In this document: piece by piece, positions 12,119 through 23,000 of the stretch
Layout: each line of letters begins with the position of its first letter
How positions within the stretch are numbered: the stretch's first letter is position 1
Assembly: GCA_009760855.2 (NCBI GenBank)
Contig: WPIO01000016.1
Coordinates: 2,844,001 to 2,908,000, forward strand
Length of the DNA: 64,000 bases
Direction of reading: 5' to 3'
DNA from: Cristatella mucedo
Taxonomy: Eukaryota; Bryozoa; Phylactolaemata; Cristatellidae
Position numbers and translations under genes: made by a program
Notes under the pieces: generated by a model
Told to the model about the DNA's origin: nothing
Database searches by the model: none
The model's input: the letters and a program-made list of their open reading frames with translations, nothing else

Positions 12119-15100
12119 TTTTCTATTTAGCACTCAGAGAGAACTCAGTCTCCACTCGGGCTCTCCCAGAGAAGTAGTACACATAATTATAGCTGAACAG
12201 CAGGCTAAATAGCAGTGGGTGAGCCTTAATGGCTGTAATAAAGGATCCCCCCTGCAGGATTCCCACGACCTAGGCCGTAGAGGGCAAGCACCTTCTGTGT
12301 CACGGCTCAAAATGTACTAACAATTTCGATTTTCACATTTTTTAAGTGCGATTTGTGGGCCGTGTCTATTGCTGCCCTGTAGAAAGTATTTCTGATGCTC
12401 TATGGTACTTGTGACCAGCTTCTTTATAAATGGCAAGATGGTCATTCAAAAGGGAGATCTTGCAAAAGTGGTCCAATAAAAGTCATGAACACCAATCCTG
12501 ATTTAGAATTTGTTGAGACTTCGTTTGCTGATCAAGCTGTGCTAGATTTGGTTTCTTATGAGATTCGCCTTGTTTGGAGTTGGCGAACACAGAGGAGATT
12601 GTTATCTTTACTCTGAGCTCGTTTATGTGGGTGCTGCTGCATCGCCAGTCTGTTCTGACTTGCAGGCTATCACCAGCACTGCCACACACCCCCTATCACA
12701 GTCGATGCACTTGCTCCCGGGGTGCCGTGGCATTGTCGGCGGTGTATTTTCAATGCTTCTGTGCATGTGAGTATAGTTTCCATGATATTTTGATCATGTT
12801 ATACGGTAACTCGAAGACCCGTGCACTTTCTTAAAGTTAAGCACATTTGCCATTGCTTGCTGGCTCCTTACGGGAATACATACATTTTTCAGGCTGGTGG
12901 AGCAACGAAGACTGGACTGCTGGGTACGGCTGGGTTCTGGCCAATTTTTGTCATATTTTTTATCCATTTGTTAATTGTACTCGTTGCGATTTTCCTAGTC
13001 TTGTTGGTCTTAATATAGCCATATAATTAATTTTTACTTAACTATTATTCATTGTCAATTGCCACACTTTGCATTTTGTAGCTGACATGATGAAGGCTGT
13101 GAAGCTCCATCTTCCTTATGAGGTGTGTGCTACTGCATTTACTGCCCTGACAGCAGCAGTATGAAAGCTGCTGTCGGGAATCTTTAGTATCTGTGAACTG
13201 AACATCCGCCTGGCTAACCGTGTTGTACTACGTTGCAGATCGAAATTCTGCTGTGGGACGCGGCTCACCGGGTCAACGAGGACGACACTTATTGCTACTG
13301 CGGTGGTCCTGGCGAGTATGTCGCTTGCTCGGCGAAGACGAGTAACCTCCTTTGTGATCGTGAGCAGTTGCAGTGCCGGACTCACTTTTTCGATCGTTTT
13401 CTTGCTTCCTCTTTAGGCAGCATCGAGTACCTGCTCGCGAGATGCCGTTTCTTTGCTTGGAGCCTCGTTCTAGTTAACGCTAATGGCCACTCGTGCCCAG
13501 TCAATTGCTTGTGCTCATGACTTAGAGCTGTTTCTGTGTCTTATGTCGGGTATACGTGTTTCAAGTGACTCGGTTTATGGCATGCAGTATACTTATGTAT
13601 AGCCTTTTATCTGGCTGTGCGGCCGGCTGGTCGCACGTTACCTTTTTTTAGCTGCTTTATGTGTTCACTGTGTTTCTTGGCTGACGTCACTGGTCAGTTG
13701 CAGTTACTGAAATGCATGTGTCAGTGCTATGCATAGGCATGGTCGTCTTGTCGTCTAGGTGGTTCAAGCGAATGCTCCAGTGTTGCCGCTGCCTGCAGTG
13801 GTTCCACGAAGCTTGTCTGCAATGTTTGGATAATCCGCTGCTTTATGGAGATCGGTGTTACATCTTCGTTTGCTTAGTCTGCAATGGCAAGGAGGAAACT
13901 CTGGAGCGCCTTCCCGTGTCAAGGTAGGCGTTCTCTTTGGCCCCCCTCGTGTCGCCTCAATCCTTCGAGGTTCCAGGTCACTGCAATAACAGGTCCAAGC
14001 ACGTGCTTTTCATGCTTGCTAGTTTGGCTTGGATCGCACTTGCTAGTTTGGCTTGGATCGCACTTGCTAGTTTGGCTTGGCTCTTTGAATCAAGTCCAGC
14101 CTGTGAGCATATCTCGTTGCTTGAAGGTGGTTACTGGTGTTCTTTGCAATCGAACGTGTCTCGCTAGGGATCGTGCCATTAGAGTGCAGAGTTTTCGTTG
14201 GTATGAGCCAGGATAGTATGACCCATGTTGTCCAGATTGCTCTTATTTGCTTAGATTTCGAAATGGCTGCCCTCACATTCATAATAATAATAATAATAAT
14301 AATACATTTGATAAATTGCCCTAAGAGAACTCAAATCTCTTTTTAGATGCTTTACAATTGATGCAAAGGATGCACGATCGAATGGTTAGGGGTAGCATGT
14401 CCAATAAACAACAGTGACATGCACAGCATCAGCATGCAAGTTTGGTTAGTGTTAGCATTCATATCTCATAAAGGACGAACTATAGGGACCCACTAAATGC
14501 TGTCATAGTTAGGTGCGTTTTTTAGTTCTTTTTAAATGTGGTCAAGTCAGGGGATGTTGTGATGCAATTTGGGAGTGAGTTCTAGGCTTTGGGATTATGC
14601 TAACTAAACGTCTGTCTCCAAAGGATATGAGATTTGTACGAGGTATGGGTAAGCAGTCAGATTCCGAAAATGGTTGGTATGATGCTTAGCCTAGTGAGGG
14701 AGTAGATCTGATAGGTAGGTTGGAGCCAAAGAATGAAGGGACCTGAAAGTGGGTGTCAAAATCTTGAAGTCGATGCTTTGCTTGACTAGTAGTCAGTGCA
14801 GGTCGGCGAGAAGTGGTGTGTGTAGCAATTTCGACGCTCACGACAGATAAGCAGAGCTACAGAGTTTTGCTCCTGCTGTAAGTGCCTCAGTGCACAGGCT
14901 AGCGCCCAATGAGTTAAAGAATTCACGACGGGATGTCACAAATGCATGGACCAATTTAGATGTGGTATTCCTATCTAAGCAAGCCCGAATTTTAGCAATG
15001 TTGTATGGCTGAAAGTAGGCAGACTTGACTGTACAGCTGATGTGGTCATCCAATGAAAGGTCACTTTGTAACGTGACGCCTAGATTTCGTGCAGATTCAA

Positions 15101-16019
15101 CAGGACATATGCAGGGACAGCCGATTTTGAGCGTGCTTGAGCCTTAAGTTAAGAGTTAGTGCGTAGAGTAGCAGTGTTTGTTATTCGACGTCTGCCATTT
15201 TGTCACATGTCAGCCGTGTAAAAAGTGTCGTTAGCCTAGGATTTTTCACGTTTGCCGGCTTTGTTGTCGCCATCTGGACCCGGACTCGTGTGCGTTGCTG
15301 TCCTGATTTGATTCTCACTAGTTCATTGAACATTTCTTGGTTTACGAAATTGTGGCTAGCCTAGTGCCGCACATGTCAATCTTTGTAGGGAGGACATAGT
15401 GCACCTGGCTCTGTTCAACATTAATATGACCGACACAGCAAAAAATTACTTTGAGACGAGTGAAGACATTACCGACTGGATCCGGTCACACTGGATGCAG
15501 CTGACTAGCTCAAGAGGCAACCCGCTAGCTCAGGTGCCTTCCACCGAAACGCTTTTGCCGAGCCCCGTTGCGAGCATTCCGTTCAAATCTTTGCACAACA
15601 CTGTTAATAGTGCGTGTGGTCGCAGAGCAGGGCGGTGTGGGGGCGACCGAAGCATGGCGGCTGGCAGCAAGCATGCTTCCCCGTGGTAGCGATGTAATAC
15701 ACAACTTTGCTTTGCAGTGCCGCCTGATGATAGGCCGATTTGCTGCGTGGCGCCCGACTGGTGCAGCGTGTGATGCAGTCTGGTGAGCTGCTGCTCTTTT
15801 TTTGCAGAGAGAGTCGTTCACTGAAAACGAAGTCAGAGCCATAATGCTCGAGTTTTCGTCTAGGTACTTGACTAACGATCTGCTGCAGCAGCACTGTGTT
15901 GTGATGAGTTCTCTCGCGTCCAGATGTTGTGCTGTCACCTCGTCGGATTGCGCCCGTTGGCGATCCTCTGCCCTCGTGTGTACGATCCCCCTGGCCAGTT
16001 TTGTTTTTGGCGCCACCCT

Positions 16020-16117
<98 letters not shown>

Positions 16118-19056
16118 AGATGCTTTTCCTCATTGCATAGCACAGCCGAGTAGTCACCGTGGTGCTATGACGGTACTAATAAGTCGAATTGCTCAATCGC
16201 ATTGCAAATGGCCGAGCCCGCTGTCTTTTTCGACATGGCGGGGGGGGGGGGCGTGGCTTGATTCGACATTCTGCCAGTGAACCCCTGTGCAATCAATCGC
16301 TCCAGGTTCATAAGCGGCACTGAAATGAGGAAAAGTCGCAACGTGTTTGCGCTCCGCGTTCGGGCGCCGCCTCCGAGGAACACCGTAGCTCCTAGCATCA
16401 ATTTGATGCAGACTGACTGGAACTTGCGCTGGCCACGGTGAGCCGCTGAGGCCATTGAGGATTTACCTCGGCATCGACTCTTTTCCCCTTGGCCACTTTT
16501 CACCTCACTGCAGCAGCGACTAGCGCTGGGTGTCTTCGTGCGTGCTGGGCGTCTGCATGCATGAGATGCGGCCTCATGTCTCTTTCCTTTCAGCGAGCCT
16601 TCACCCGAGCACGTGATAGGAAGAAAGCGCAAACGTCGCTCGACTGCACCGCCCGACAGCCCGCCTCCGGCGCAGTCGAGAGTCGATGAGTCGACCTTGT
16701 CGACGCCCTCCTCGTTGTCGGCCTTCAGGTCGCCGGGCCGGAGGCGCTCTGCCTCTCGTCGCCGGGCCGGCGGTTTGCGGCTGGGTCGGCTGTCTCGCGG
16801 CGGTCGGCCCTGCTCTCGCTTAAACGGCCTAGCACCTTCAGGCAGTGGCAGCGGCGAGGGTGTGCTGTCACCCACTGTCAACGGCTCCAACGAGCCGCTG
16901 TTTTCGCCGCCCGCATCGACCACTCTGGCTGCTGTTAGGAAGCGTCGCGGTCGTCCCCCTGGCTTCGGTCGCGGTCGTTTCGTCGTTCCCCCTGCTCTGT
17001 CGAGAGCTGCTGTTGCTGCCAAAGCAGAGGCTAGCTCCCACTCCGCCGGAGCTGCAGCAGATGGCGAGCCGCTGCCTGCCGACGGCAGAGCGACTGCATC
17101 AAGAGCAGCTGCCAGCATGTTGCAGCAGCCTACTCGGCAAAACGGGCTGGCCGTCGGCAGTTCAGGTCGCAGGCTCGGCCTGAACAAAGTGGGGCGAGGC
17201 CGGGGCAGGGGGCGTGGTCGATGGCGCGGCAGAGCAGCAGGTCTTCAGCATGCGACCGGCGGTGTGCAGCGGCAGCCGGAGCGGCAGAGCGACTTCGAAG
17301 CCATCGCCGATCCTGATGCCATCGCTTCGTTTGACTGCACCGAAGAAGAAAACGACGGCGTCGCTGTCACAGAGCCATTGGTGAGCTACTTCGAGCTGCA
17401 TCCCGTAGGCCCACTGCAGCTAATCAAACTGCAGCCCGTTCGGCCTCGGCCTCTGTGAGATGCTTTCAGACTGCGTGCGCAGTCGTAGGCCAGGCTCAGC
17501 TGTCTAGAGCAGTGTGACTTGTCAGGCTGCCGCTGATTCTCCGCGCTCGCTGTGATTGCCCCCTCCCCCTAGTCAAGCAGCTCAGCGACTATAGATAGCT
17601 TGGTCGCTTTATGTGAAGGCTTTGTCTGTCTCATCCGAAGTATCGGCGGCTCTACTTACTCCTCGAGTCTCCACTTGTGGGCTCTGATCAGGGTCACTTG
17701 ACTGCACCCATAACTTGGTTCAAATGCTTTGTAAACGGTGTTCATCAAGTGTGAGACCCAATTTTGAAACTTGCTGCAGAGTCATGAACACCAGGATGTC
17801 CCATTGGAATCTACGGTGAAACTAAAACTTCATTATGTAAACGATGTCGATTTGAATAGTCCCCACATGGGCTTGTGTACGCAGCAATTACTGGTACAAA
17901 TTAATATGGAAAGCCGGTGGAAACGAGTCTTCGATTCAGTGCAGAATGCCCCGATTAGGCTACTGGCCGTGTAAAACGCCTACTAGTTAGCACGTCTGAG
18001 CTTTCATTCATTTTTTTGTCTATTTCATGGGCCACTTTTCTCTGAGCATTCCTGTGCTGAGCTCGTTCGAGAAGTGTGGCAACGGTGCCCGTGTTTTTTC
18101 CGACTGCAGTCGGCGGACAGCAGCCAGAAATACTCGGGCTATGCAGGAACTCGCCACACCATGCTCGGCTCGTGGGAAGACGACGATCTGTTTTCCAAGG
18201 CTGGCACAGCTACCGTACCGCTACCAAGCTACTTCGATGGGCCTGTTGCTGCTGCTGTTGCTGCTGCCACGGTGGTGTCGGCAGATCGTGGCCGCGCTGC
18301 AAGCCGCGGCTCGTGGGTATGCACGCCAGGCTGACCAGCAGCTCAGTGCCTGCCTGCCACTGCTCGCTCCGAAATCACGCTCCGCCCGACTCGAGAGGTT
18401 TTTCAAGTTCGTTTGACTGCCCCCTGCCCTCGCAAACCGATCTCTTTGCTCGCTGTTTTCAGAGGCCATCAAATACAAGAGGCGGTAGAGCGAGGGGCAG
18501 TGCAACTGCCTCGTCAGCGACGATGACCTCGACCTGGATTTTTCCTCTGATGCAGCCTGCTGCTGCTGGTGACGGCGTTCCTATGCGGCGTCCTCGAGGC
18601 AGGCCTAGACGAAATGCTTTGCCCGGCTCGCCTGTCACGTCACGCGGTCACCTGCTGCCGTGTGGCACCTCGGCCATGTCGGGCTCTGGAGCTGCCGACG
18701 TTGAGCAGCCGGCAAGAGCCGGTGACCCGGCTGAGGTCTCGGTCAAGGAGTGCGATGAGCTCGGAGGCAAGGATCAGGGCGAAGGTCGTGGCAAGGAGAA
18801 CGTGGGCAACGAAGCAATGGAGACCGACACAGCAGCAGACGACCAGGTCAAGTCGGCCGTGGAGATGCTTTTCGGCGAGAGCTGCGAGGATTTGGTCCAG
18901 GGGGTTCAGAATGCCTTGGGCGCACCACAGGTGGTCGCCAGTGGGTCGGCCGTGTTTCACCTCACCGCCAGGCGCTACGTAAACGGCCGGACCAGTCCGG
19001 AGTATTTGGTGGAGCACGAAAGTGCAGTTGCGAGGCACATGGGGCTGCCTAGCTAA
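8809..19056 (+). CDS. Pcl: Polycomb-like protein (PHF1/MTF2/PHF19 family), complete 13-exon gene
   Basis: Polycomb-like proteins are PRC2 accessory subunits that guide H3K27 methylation in the nucleus. Thirteen exons with GT-AG sites and matching phases join to 2,460 nt (819 residues). Order: Tudor (about 7-55, exons 1-2), PHD1 (about 60-115, exons 3-4), linker (exons 5-6), PHD2 (about 160-215, exons 7-8), winged-helix EH region (about 218-305, exons 9-11), Ser/Arg/Gly-rich region with AT-hook-like motifs at about 406-414 and 663-673, and a C-terminal chromo-like segment (about 787-819), which in the family contacts SUZ12. The start is the first ATG after an in-frame stop at 8,653. Length exceeds human paralogues (near 590) and is closer to fly Pcl. 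The Tudor lacks one cage aromatic. Domain identity is very secure; exons 10 and 12 are the least certain. Confidence 0.93.
10371..10455 (+). CDS. Pcl: Pcl exon 2: second half of Tudor
   Basis: Acceptor tcctatag, donor gtaagt. Encodes [18 protein letters not shown], matching the family's CLV.FED.S...V.WKDI strand. It is too short for ordinary ORF calling. It enters in phase 0 and leaves in phase 1. Confidence 0.9.
11400..11492 (+). CDS. Pcl: Pcl exon 3: first half of PHD1
   Basis: Acceptor ttttgttgtag, donor gtattg. Encodes [20 protein letters not shown] then DNCHY, giving the first two Cys pairs of the zinc finger. Confidence 0.93.
12190..12308 (-). mobile_element. tRNA-like SINE, type B (copy 2), in Pcl intron 3
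   Basis: Diverged copy: 'ttaatggctgtaataaaggat', 'ggattcccacgacctaggccg' and 'gtgtcacgg' match the type-B body in order. A (TAA)n tract lies just to the left at 12,089-12,114. Confidence 0.55.
12666..12766 (+). CDS. Pcl: Pcl exon 4: second half of PHD1
   Basis: Acceptor ctgacttgcag, donor gtgagt. Encodes [11 protein letters not shown] and [10 protein letters not shown], supplying the His and last Cys ligands. Confidence 0.93.
12893..12923 (+). CDS. Pcl: Pcl exon 5: 31-nt microexon
   Basis: Acceptor catttttcag, donor gtacgg. Encodes [10 protein letters not shown], which lines up with the family's KGGALKKGAI between the PHD fingers. Phase 0 in, phase 1 out. Confidence 0.85.
13082..13122 (+). 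CDS. Pcl: Pcl exon 6: 41-nt microexon
   Basis: Acceptor cattttgtag, donor gtgtgt. Encodes [14 protein letters not shown], in line with the family's linker ahead of the WD.AH motif. Confidence 0.87.
13239..13315 (+). CDS. Pcl: Pcl exon 7: start of PHD2
   Basis: Acceptor acgttgcag, donor gtatgt. Encodes [22 protein letters not shown]; the WDAAH and CYCGGPGEW signature is specific to Polycomb-like proteins. Confidence 0.95.
13759..13923 (+). CDS. Pcl: Pcl exon 8: rest of PHD2
   Basis: Acceptor cgtctag, donor gtaggc. Encodes [20 protein letters not shown], then [19 protein letters not shown] and ERLP: a full family match with all PHD2 zinc ligands. Confidence 0.96.
14015..14082. repeat. 24-bp unit repeated three times in Pcl intron 8
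   Basis: The unit 'cttgctagtttggcttgg' plus 'atcgca' repeats without change twice and partly a third time. Confidence 0.95.
14280..15170 (-). mobile_element. Non-LTR retrotransposon fragment (family 1, copy C) in Pcl intron 8
   Basis: Starts with (ATA)n and the family 3' end, then minus-strand remnants of the reverse-transcriptase C-terminus ([31 protein letters not shown]). It is opposite in orientation to the host gene and full of stops. Confidence 0.85.
15389..15533 (+). CDS. Pcl: Pcl exon 9: winged-helix (EH) region
   Basis: Acceptor aatctttgtag, donor gtgcct. Encodes [20 protein letters not shown] and [14 protein letters not shown], corresponding to the DVAHLVLYHL..KKYFD and ENWDSL stretch of vertebrate paralogues. 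Confidence 0.92.
15808..15863 (+). CDS. Pcl: Pcl exon 10: 56-nt exon within the EH region
   Basis: Acceptor tttttttgcag, donor gtactt. Encodes [17 protein letters not shown]. Phases fit both neighbours exactly (0 in, 2 out), though the sequence itself is only weakly similar to the family. Confidence 0.72.
16022..16116. repeat. (GT)n microsatellite in Pcl intron 10
   Basis: About 95 bp of pure GT dinucleotides. Confidence 0.97.
16594..17380 (+). CDS. Pcl: Pcl exon 11: basic Ser/Arg/Gly-rich exon with AT-hook
   Basis: Acceptor tttcctttcag, donor gtgagc. It begins with a basic GRKRKRR run matching the family's KKRK segment. It holds RKRRGRPPG (AT-hook-like), a [14 protein letters not shown] tract and low-complexity Ser/Ala. 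Without splicing at 17,381 the frame stops at 17,458. Confidence 0.9.
18110..18316 (+). CDS. Pcl: Pcl exon 12
   Basis: Acceptor ccgactgcag, donor gtatgc, phase 0 on both sides, 69 codons with an acidic SWEDDDLF and an Ala-rich run. No domain. Skipping it would also keep frame. Supported by phase and openness, not homology. Confidence 0.68.
18463..19056 (+). CDS. Pcl: Pcl exon 13: AT-hook and C-terminal chromo-like segment
   Basis: Acceptor gctgttttcag. Contains [11 protein letters not shown] (AT-hook-like), an acidic middle, and a C-terminus with [11 protein letters not shown] and EYLVEHE, the counterpart of the family's VLARRVT..G..QYLVEWEG. Stop TAA at 19,054-19,056. Confidence 0.93.
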   Translation, partial: RPSNTRGGRARGSATASSATMTSTWIFPLMQPAAAGDGVPMRRPRGRPRRNALPGSPVTSRGHLLPCGTSAMSGSGAADVEQPARAGDPAEVSVKECDELGGKDQGEGRGKENVGNEAMETDTAADDQVKSAVEMLFGESCEDLVQGVQNALGAPQVVASGSAVFHLTARRYVNGRTSPEYLVEHESAVARHMGLPS

Positions 19057-19825
19057 GTTGCCATCCGGAAAGTCAAGTGAGCTGCCCATGCAGGCGCTTC
19101 TAGATGGGGAGATGCTGAGGAGAGGAATCCATGTGTGTGTGCATTGTGCAATTGGTTGCACGACGGAGGTGAAGCTCAAGCGATTCTTGGAGATTGTCGA
19201 AGTAGAGTCTTGTCAGGTCTTGTACTGTAGCTGGCTTGTCGTGACGTGAATGCAAGACAGTCCTGAAAGAGCTGCCGCGGTTGCTGAGAGGCTAAAGGCC
19301 GTGCAGCTGTGAAGCAGCTGCCTAGTGTGTGTAGGCTTGAAGGCTGACCGATCGAGTTGCAATCTTGGTTGGCGCGCGTCCGAGATTTGCTGCACTTATT
19401 TTTTCTTTGTGACTGTATTTGTGTCATGTGCGGTTTTCACGGAGGAATTGTCAGCAGTAGCCTGGAATTCTGAGAAGGAATACGTATATATATATATATT
19501 TTTTTTTGTAAATGCTCAAGCTATGTTGTGGCTATGGCTCAGCTGGGCCGGTGCAGTATAAGTATGGCCGGTGTCTTTTTTGTACTGCTTTAATTGTCCC
19601 TTTTTACTCGAGTGGAATCGTGCGGCAGCTACACGTGGCCCTAGTTAGTGAAATGGGCTTGTCCTCCAAGCTACATTGTAATCGCACGGCCTCCTTTATG
19701 ACAACTGTTCGACTTGTGCACGTGCACTGGCAAGCTTCAGCCGACGAGTGTAGCCCGAAAACTGTACTGCAGTCAACGTTATTATGCAGGTATATGTGCA
19801 ATAAATGAGACAAGCAGTCCCAAGC
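19057..19825 (+). other. Pcl 3' untranslated region
   Basis: From the stop codon to about 20 bp past an AATAAA. No coding frame or repeat of note, apart from a short TA-rich tract at about 19,483-19,500. Confidence 0.65.
19800..19805 (+). terminator. Polyadenylation signal AATAAA of Pcl
   Basis: Canonical hexamer 744 bp after the stop codon and before the next retroelement; the most plausible 3' end signal. Confidence 0.65.
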
Positions 19826-19904
19826 TACCTGCAGTGACATGGATTTTTACTGTGATGCTTATGTATTAATAATTATAAGAAGAATAATTCATCTGTGTAG
19901 CAAT

Positions 19905-20640
19905 TAATGTAGTCAAGTCAGGGGGTGTTCTGACGCAAGTCGGGAATGAGAGTTCCAGGCTTTGGGAGCATACGAACTAAATGCACGGTCTCCAAAGGAT
20001 TCGAAGTTTGTACGCGGTATTTGTAGACTGTTTCTGATTCCGAAAAGTCGGCCGTATGATTGGCCAGGCTGGGGAGTAGATCTGAGAGAGGTAGGCTAGA
20101 GCCAAAGAATAGAGTGAGCGACAAAACTTTGAAGTCAAACCGTTGCTTGACTGGTAGCCAGTGCAAGTCGGCGAAAAGTGGTGTGATGTGGCGGCAACTG
20201 AGAAGCTCACGACAGACAAGCCTAGCTGCTGAGTTCTGTACCAGCTGCAATCGCCTGATCGCACATGCCGGTATGACAGAAAGCAGTGAGTTGCAGAAAT
20301 CAAGACGGGATGTCACGAATGCATGGACCAACTTAGACGGGCTATCCTTATCTAAACAAGCCCGAATTTGAGCAATGTTGTGTAGCTGAAAGTAGTCAGA
20401 TTTGACTGTGGAGCTGATGTGGATATCTAACGAGAGGGCACTATGAAACATAACACCTAGATTTCGAGCTTATTCAACAGGAGATATGTTGGCAGAGCCA
20501 ATTTTGAGTGTCAGCCTTTCCAATTTCTGAATCACACTGGGTTTGCCCATAAGTTAGTTCTATCGTCGTTTAGTTTTAGAAAATTTGCTGCCATCCATGT
20601 ATGGATGTCATCAATAAATGCAGCAAGTGAGTTAAGAGAA
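19905..20640 (-). mobile_element. Non-LTR retrotransposon fragment (family 1, copy D)
   Basis: Minus strand encodes [49 protein letters not shown] in order with a few frameshifts. This is one of the better-kept copies of the reverse-transcriptase C-terminus. Confidence 0.88.
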
Positions 20641-22140
20641 TTCGAGGTGCTCGAAGTTTGGGATGGATCAAAGCAAAGGTACAACTGAGATGCTGGACCA
20701 CGGCATCATCGAATGATTGACCAGTCCGTGGGCATCACCTTTGGTGATCTTCAAAAAGCCCTCGGTGGCCTCAGAATTTGTGTCGATTATTGCCGACTCA
20801 TTAAGGTCACCGTGAGGAATGGCTACCACATTTCGAAATCTCACAGAGACGCTGGCACGTATTCATAAAGCGAAGTTCTATAGGAGCCTCGATGTGACAT
20901 CTGGTTACTACCAACTTGATCTTACTGAAGCAGAGAGACAAAAAACGGCGTTCGCATCACCCTATGACCTCTACCATTATACGTCATACGGACTCAACAA
21001 TGCCCAGGGACTTTTTTAAACGCGTCGTCGATGACCTATTGCATGAGCTGGACGACACAGACAATGTCCAGGTATAACTCGACGACTTCGTTTGCTTCCT
21101 AGAAACTTGAAAATCTCATATAGCTGGACTTGATGTAAGACAGGTTCAGGTCATCTGTGTGTAAACTCTCTGAAATAGTGCTGCTTTTCCCAACAGGAAG
21201 TTGCTCTCCTAGGACACGTCGTGTCTGTAGGAAGCAAGGTCACACAAAAGTATCAGTTATCCACCGACTGGCGAGTATGCTAAGGATGCTGACGAACTGC
21301 CAAGCCTCCTGGCACTCGTGGGCTTTCATCGTATGCTCACTCAGATCTATGTGCAGATTCGTGCTATCGTCGGTGACCAGCTGAAGCAGCTCAAGTGTGG
21401 GGTTTCGTTTAATAGACGATGCTGCCCCTGATCGTTGTATCAGTGGGCAGTGACACTCGATGAGGTATGTGGCCGGAACGTGCTAATAGGGATCGCTGTG
21501 ATAAGGGAGTTCCCAGGGGACTTGCTGTGCTTCCCGCTGATCCGTGCGGCATGGAATAAACTGGTGGCGTTGCTGCTTAAATTCTGCTTTCTTCATCCTC
21601 GTGTCTCGGCAGAACGCCTCATGCAGAGCACGATGTAACTTTCAAGTGGTCAAGATCTACGTGCAAAGAGGCCTGAATAGTCTTGGGAGATGTGGATTGA
21701 CGTCCTTAATTTGCTACCGATTCATTTATGCTGCACGCCCTGTGCTGAAGTCGGCTGGCGTTCTGTGCTGTCCGCGATGGCAACCAAACTACAGAGTGGT
21801 CTGTAGAATATTGCTGGCCATCAAAGAACTCAAAAAGCTTCTTATCGACGATGTGATGCTGAAGCTCTCAGACCCAGACCTTGCGTTCGTCGTAAACTCT
21901 CGATGCTGCCTCAGCAGCAGCGGTTGGCCTTGTCTTGCAACCGCTCAACCAGCTCGCGGAACACCAGCCGGTGGCATTTGGAGTGTAAGGTGAATGCCAG
22001 AGAGGCGAAATACTCGGTATATATAGCAGGAGAGCCTTGCAGTAGTGGAGGCGCTGAAAGTGTACAGACTCTGCTTGCTAGGCACTACAATCAGTCTGTA
22101 CATTGACCACGAGGCAGTCAAGTGGCTACTTCCTACTGTT
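20641..22140 (+). pseudogene. Ty3/Gypsy pol remnant (reverse transcriptase and RNase H)
   Basis: In order on the plus strand, across frames: LTSPWASPLVIFKK, SLDVTSGYYQLDLTEAERQK, TAFASPYDLYHYTSYGLNNA, a broken active site (V-stop-LDD) near 21,075, LLGHVVS near 21,210, LPSLLALVGFHR near 21,300, then FKELKKLL and AAVGLVLQPLNQL of the RNase H domain near 21,820-21,960. Stops, frameshifts and the lost YxDD show that the copy is dead. No flanking LTR pair in the same orientation was found. Confidence 0.85.
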
Positions 22141-22159
22141 TAACGCCGAAGGCTCTGCG

Positions 22160-23000
22160 GAGTAGGCCTGACCTGCCGCTTGCCTAGCGACGTAACCTAG
22201 CGCCCAATGCCGTTCGGTGCGCGCCTACGCGCAATAAGCTGGCCGCCACGAAACGAGCGTTTCTGGCGCTGACCTGCTTACCGTTACTAAAGGGGGTCGC
22301 GATTCCGCGGCGTGAATTGGAAAGCGAGACACACAAATTGGGAATTTTACTGAGCTTTATTCGCAAGCGCACAAAGTCACTGCGCGTCTAGCTCAGTTTT
22401 TATCTCCACACTCCTCGCACGCTCTCAACAACAACACTTTTGCGAAGGGAATACTTCTCCACACTGAAGCTACATACGTCTATAGTGAGGAACGACCCAA
22501 ATAGACGGAGCCTAAACCGGAGCGTAAACCCTAACCGGAGAACTAGGACTCCGTTTCCACCAGTGCGGCAGGAATACTCCACACACGCCAACTCAAGCAC
22601 TCTTACGGAGGAAACGCGTCCGTATTTTTAAGCTACATACGTCTATAATGGGGATCAACCCAAATAGACAGAGCCCGAACCGGAGCCTCAACTCTAACCG
22701 GAGAACAAGGACTCCGTTTCCACCTTGTGCGGAAGGAATAACTCACACACGCCAACTCAAGCACTCTTGCGGAGGAAACACGTCTCCACACTTAAGCTAC
22801 TTACGTCTACAATGGGGAGCGACCCAAATAGACAGAGCCCGAACCGGAGCCTAAACCCTAAACGGAGAACTAGGACCCCATACACGCCAACTACATCTAG
22901 CTCGCACAGACAAATCCTTACGCCGAGACCACGTGCAAGAGCGCACACCCAAAACACAAAAGAAACACAAAATGCCAGCTCGGGCGCGATACGACCGTAT
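22160..23000 (-). mobile_element. LTR-like block with internal tandem repeat (copy 1)
   Basis: 22,160-22,500 matches 35,225-35,575: 'gcgcgcct.cgcaataagc', 'gacctgcttaccgtta', 'attttact.a.c.ttattcgcaagcgcacaa', 'aaatagacgg'. Both carry AATAA(A) on the minus strand at the 'ttattcgc' position. The likely identity is an LTR with U3 to the right; no internal coding region was located for it. Confidence 0.55.
22440..22880. repeat. ~164-bp tandem repeat, about 2.7 units
   Basis: 'aagctac.tacgtcta' starts at 22,467, 22,630 and 22,794 (spacing 163 and 164 bp). Each unit also holds 'cccaaatagac.gagcc' and 'gccaactcaagcactctt'. The 35.5-kb relative has one unit only. Confidence 0.9.

Noticed and set aside
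16165-17187. 340-codon minus-strand frame
   Set aside because: It is the complement of Pcl exon 11, whose plus-strand frame has splice and family support; GC-rich composition keeps both strands open.
18076-18462. Continuous frame through Pcl exon 12 and intron 12 into exon 13
   Set aside because: It would encode a poly-Cys run and conflicts with the phase of exon 11; splicing at 18,110-18,316 and 18,463 gives a better protein.
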